Shown here: piece after piece, positions 61,401 to 64,000 of the stretch
Layout of the letters: every line of letters begins with the position of its first letter
Numbering within the stretch: the first letter of the stretch is position 1
NCBI RefSeq assembly: GCF_001540865.1
Contig: NC_033628.1
Coordinates: 2,889,449 to 2,953,448 of the forward strand
Length of the DNA stretch: 64,000 nt
From: Ananas comosus
Lineage: Eukaryota > Streptophyta > Magnoliopsida > Poales > Bromeliaceae
Direction of reading: 5' to 3'
Program-made: the position numbers and the translations under genes
Notes under the pieces: model-generated
What the model was told of the DNA's origin: nothing
What the model saw: only the letters and a program-made list of their open reading frames with translations
Databases searched by the model: none

Positions 61401-63284
61401 ATAAGAAGCATGTAAAAGAACAATTCGAGATCTAGAAAATCTTTCGTCCTCAAGAACACGCCGTAGATGAAGGGGATTGGACTTTCTCAGATCCAAGTCC
61501 TTGTCTCCAAATCTGAATCAAATGTAGAGTTAGAATTAGTTTGCTTTGTATGAAAGAATTGAAGGCACGGAGTTAAAACTCTTTATCCGATCTGTTAAAG
61601 CACAGTCTAGTCTAACAATAAATAAATACTAGGGAAAACTTCAAAAACCCCTCCTATGGTTTCGCACTTTATCACTTTAGTACGCTGTTGTTTAAAGTGT
61701 ATCAATTTGGTGCCCTGTGGTTTCATTTTTCTCTTTTTATTATCAATTTCACTATTTTTTTTCTTCTTAAATCAGTGACAAAGTTAAAATTAAAGGGTAC
61801 TAAAGTGAATATTCGATAAATCTAGGTGGGTATCTAAAGTTTTTTGTATATAATTTAACGAAATATTAACGAAAAAGCTGCCGAAAAGATAAAAATGAAA
61901 CCACAGGGCACCAAATTAATACACTTTAAACCACAGGGTACTAAAGTGAGAATGTGCGAAACCATGGGGAGGTTTTTGAAGTTTTCCCTAAATACTATGA
62001 TTTTACCAAACTGCGTCATCCAGCATTGTTTATACTTTTTATAAACAGATGAAATATTCACGGTTTGATCAAACAGGAAATTTTAATGCTCTAGCTAATT
62101 TAATAGAATGTTTTATGTGTCATTACTTACTAATCAAATTTAAAATTTGTGGTTCTCTCTGTTAGCGGAAGATATATAACTAGAGGGCTAAAACTTCGAT
62201 TGGAAAACATAACTTAAAAGAAGAAACTTCTTATAATTGGTACCCTGTATGAATTTGTATTGGCAAGTCAAAGGATAGAGCAACCTCCAGGCTACAGGTG
62301 AATAAGTAATCAATGAAGCTCTTATCGGTTATGCGAATAGGCTTCGCACCTGAAATATCCATATTAAAAGAATCATATTTAGATCAATCACTTATACTAG
62401 GAGTTAAATTAGTCAATTATGTAGCACATGTTCTTACTTACCACTTAACTCTTGTTGAAGGCCTTCTTCAGCTTCAATCTTACTAACTTCTGGGTCTATC
62501 TCTAATCCGCTTCTATAAGCAGCTATGCTTTTCATCGCGACAATTTTATCAGCAACTGTGGCAAACAGGTTCAGGAAATGAAAGAGAAAAGAAAACTGGC
62601 AAAAAGTCGGAAAATTATAGAAGGCATCCAAAAAGTTCGAGAGGATATGATTTCATCTTTGTCAGAAAAGTTTGGGTGAACGAATCTATCGTCCACTTTG
62701 ATCCACCGAATGCCTCCTGAAAAGTAGTAAAATCACTTATTAGAATATTCTTCAACTCAGAAAAGAGATATTCCTGCAGAAATGATAAATTCAAGAAGCT
62801 ATGCTAGCACTCAAAACTAGCCCAACAAAAAAAATTAACATCTTTTAGAAGTCCAAATATCAACAAAGTCTCTACCTAATTTTAAGTTATTTGGTAGACT
62901 TGCGATAATGCTATTTACTTAAAATATGAAACTAATGAGAGCTTCAATTCACAAACTTCTGATTCTAATATGAAGGAAAAAAAAAACAAATATTTGCTCA
63001 AAGTTTAGATGATGAAAACGGAAAGTACTCACATCATTAAGAATGGTTTCCGCCAAATGTTCGATTCTTAAAATTCTGCCCACTGCAGGAGCAAAAGAAC
63101 TGTGCCACTCCCAGTCATGCATTTTGTCAAACTGGATACCATCATCTAAAAAGATTGCAGATAAATTGGCCGCTTTGAAGCATTTCGAACTAATTGAAAC
63201 TAATCCAGCAGATTTTCTGTGGTCTTCCACTTTATCCAACGAAGCCTCGCAGTTGTACAGTTGAGCAATTTCCCTTAAGCTCCT
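49412..63284 (-). CDS. NODGS: NodGS/FluG-like protein: amidohydrolase-like domain fused to glutamine synthetase domain; 5' end outside window
   Basis: Seventeen exons join without a frame break: 63284-63033, 62716-62649, 62557-62442, 62349-62244, 61512-61356, 61275-61180, 60472-60424, 58422-58154, 57514-57342, 56211-56091, 56012-55960, 55870-55741, 54978-54833, 52917-52726, 52499-52267, 50608-50466, 49474-49412 (788 aa plus TAG). Counted from the first in-window codon, residues 1 to about 310 are amidohydrolase-like, with HTGFGD (His179), LLHASYPF (His215) and FSTDG (Asp271). From about 355 a glutamine-synthetase domain follows: ENEFY (476-480), HAEAGKGQFE (532-541), GSGSHVHLSLW (His590, His592) and NPHLGL near the end. 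This order is that of plant NodGS (related to fungal FluG), described as cytosolic and linked to root development and microbial elicitation. The first 55-60 residues, which should hold the DNHAHN motif, are beyond 64000. One donor (AAG/GTGGAA at 61180) is weak. Confidence 0.95.
50708..51146. repeat. Inverted plus direct duplication around a single N (NodGS intron)
   Basis: 50708-50798 recurs as an exact-looking inverted copy at 50957-51047 (91 bases each), and 50860-50957 recurs as a direct copy at 51049-51146 (98 bases each). The N at 51048 is the joint. The intron's splice sites are not touched. A faulty contig join is the likeliest cause. Confidence 0.85.
51642..51985. mobile_element. Palindrome-family MITE in a NodGS intron
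   Basis: Perfect 9-bp TSD (CTCTTAAAT, 51633-51641 and 51986-51994). The left end GGGGTTTTTAGTGCAATAGT fits the family; the right end is eroded. It has four palindromes with the core GGTGAA-N3-TTCACC set in AAAGCGGTGAA or GCGGTGAA arms. Confidence 0.85.
53428..53710 (+). mobile_element. SMART/TRIM relative in a NodGS intron
   Basis: First LTR 53428-53504 (TGTAAAATATAAAAATACCG ... TTTAACA), primer site TGGCATCAGAGC at 53505, internal region with TTCAAGTCCACATCACGGG, purine tract GAGGGGTAG, second LTR from 53633 (TGTTAAATATAAGAAC) with an eroded end. Confidence 0.78.
54004..54539. mobile_element. MITE family A, copy in a NodGS intron
   Basis: Arms CGGCTACTATACTATTATGA and TCATAATAGTATAGTAGCC, with inner sequence of the same layout (TTGTTTTCAATGATAG at the left, ATCATCGAAATCAACTTATG at the right), about 536 bp. 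Confidence 0.78.
57824..58083 (-). mobile_element. Complete 260-bp LTR retrotransposon of SMART/TRIM type in a NodGS intron
   Basis: Read on the minus strand: a 66-bp LTR (58083-58018, TGTTAAATATAAAAATTC ... TTTCACA), directly followed by the primer-binding site TGGTATCAGAGC for initiator tRNA-Met, about 128 bases of internal sequence with no coding frame, a purine tract GAGGGGGAG, and a second 66-bp LTR (57889-57824). Flanks TAAAT and TAAAA are a 5-bp TSD with one change. The build matches the tiny SMART elements described from grasses. Confidence 0.9.
58780..59480 (+). other. GC-rich island within a NodGS intron, function unknown
   Basis: The 2-kb intron 58423-60423 contains a stretch much richer in C and G than its surroundings, with open frames of up to 174 codons on the plus strand (58799-59323) rich in Ser, Pro and Leu. 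No domain is recognised, the frame ends at a stop, and a GGT-repeat follows at about 59450-59476. It may be a gene fragment brought in by a transposon. Confidence 0.35.
61632..61988. mobile_element. Mutator-like MITE in a NodGS intron
   Basis: Perfect 9-bp TSD (TAAATACTA, 61623-61631 and 61989-61997). The ends begin GGGAAAACTTCAAAAACC on both strands, followed by long arms containing CCTCCTATGGTTTCGCAC-like sequence. Related copies lie at about 25913-26253 and 33302-33637. Confidence 0.9.
62558..62648 (-). other. Probable U12-type AT-AC intron of the NodGS gene
   Basis: This 91-base intron starts with ATATCCTC and ends with CCAC, not GT-AG. A TTCCTGAAC stretch, one base from the U12 branch-site consensus TTCCTTAAC, ends about 11 bases before the AC end. 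Splicing here joins TC to A and gives ...TKMKS-VADKIVAMKS..., which aligns without a gap to the plant NodGS family as I recall it. No GT donor near the exon end would keep the frame. Confidence 0.85.
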
Positions 63285-64000
63285 CTGCAAATAATGCAAT
63301 TAGAAAAGTATATTGAGTTCCACAGATGACTATTTCTTTGGCTAAATGCTGTATGAACCATGACTCATCATTCATGCATCAATTCTCCATATAATATGAA
63401 GGAGATGTCCCTTAAGACAATCTAAATTCTGAAGTAAAGCATTTGATGTGCAACTTCATCAAGTAGGAGGAGTTGACGAAGGGAAGGGATGAACCGAAAT
63501 TTTTTGCACCGAAGCAGTTAGAGTAATACCGAAGCCCTCGGATTAAAATAAAATGAGAAAGGGCGGGAAATTGACAGGGCTAAATGACTTGAAAGTTCAA
63601 GTGAATCACACACCCCTCGAAAATCTGAATCAGTAAGATTCCACAGTAACTGATAAACAAGCTCTTAATGGTTTGATACCGTTTTCTCTTCTTCTTTTTT
63701 CTTTTTTAGTTTCTTTAGTTCTGCTTTTAACCTCAAATTTCATCCAGTTGAACAGGCCAGCTGAAAGTAAATTGTTTCAATGCATTTTAGCTTTTCCTAA
63801 AGAAGATGCTGTACACCGCGTCGGCTTGTGAGCTAACAATCAATAACATGGAAAAGTCCGGAAACATCTGTAAACCTCACACATACTATCATACCGAACT
63901 TACTGAACTTAAAGTTTAAAAATCACAATAACTAAATCCAAGTTCCAAATAAGGTGTAAACTTTCGATTCAGATATAATCTTAGTCTCATCTAAGCCTCA
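63285..64000 (-). other. Intron of the NodGS gene running out of the window
   Basis: Sequence upstream of the acceptor at 63285 shows no exon that could encode the missing N-terminus, so this is taken as part of an intron whose upstream exon lies beyond 64000. Confidence 0.6.

Noticed and set aside
62434..62631. Start of a separate small protein with MDAFYNFPTF
   Set aside because: That frame runs through the AT-AC intron. Only the part from VADKIV onwards matches the NodGS family.
63285..64000. First coding exon of NodGS
   Set aside because: I looked on the minus strand for the expected DNHAHN-type start and did not find it, so the 5' end was left open.

Overview
This 64 kb window is nuclear DNA of a flowering plant. 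Spliced genes, an AT-rich intergenic space packed with small transposons, and the identities of the three protein genes all show this. A monocot is likely (inference): the aquaporin is very GC-rich while its two neighbours are AT-rich, the two-class gene composition typical of monocots. I cannot name the species. Isolated single Ns at 1240, 45445, 48002 and 51048 point to a polished draft assembly.

Three protein genes can be rebuilt exon by exon. (1) 12408-14121, plus strand: a two-exon TIP1-type tonoplast aquaporin of 250 aa. (2) 38704-46460, minus strand: a six-exon RabC/Rab18-type small GTPase of 211 aa with a 4.4 kb first intron. (3) 49412 to beyond 63284, minus strand: a NodGS/FluG-like protein, an amidohydrolase-like domain fused to a glutamine-synthetase domain. 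Seventeen exons (788 aa) lie in the window and the 5' end lies outside it. One of its introns (62558-62648) reads as an AT-AC U12-type intron.

The rest is mostly transposon-derived, and many insertions can be dated to single events because their target-site duplications (TSDs) are still readable. They include: two CACTA elements in opposite orientation (937-1431, 8867-9381); three tRNA-derived SINEs (about 11.4, 13.3 and 29.2 kb); three solo LTRs with TSDs (15153-15950, 17861-19686, 34966-36847) and a relative of the second (30268-32220); several very small LTR retrotransposons of TRIM/SMART type (best at 43151-43544 and 57824-58083); a hAT-type MITE (24826-25434); and many Mutator-like MITEs with 9-bp TSDs.

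The most unusual material is a family of Mutator-like MITEs at about 27.0, 32.3, 34.1, 44.7, 47.1 and 51.6 kb. Their interiors are arrays of short palindromes with the core GGTGAA-N3-TTCACC. The largest, 47140-49101, carries about twenty such palindromes, a GC-rich tract and telomere-like repeats, and fills most of the space between the Rab and NodGS genes. Both minus-strand genes have introns loaded with the same element families as the intergenic DNA. Nothing suggests that the three genes act in one pathway.
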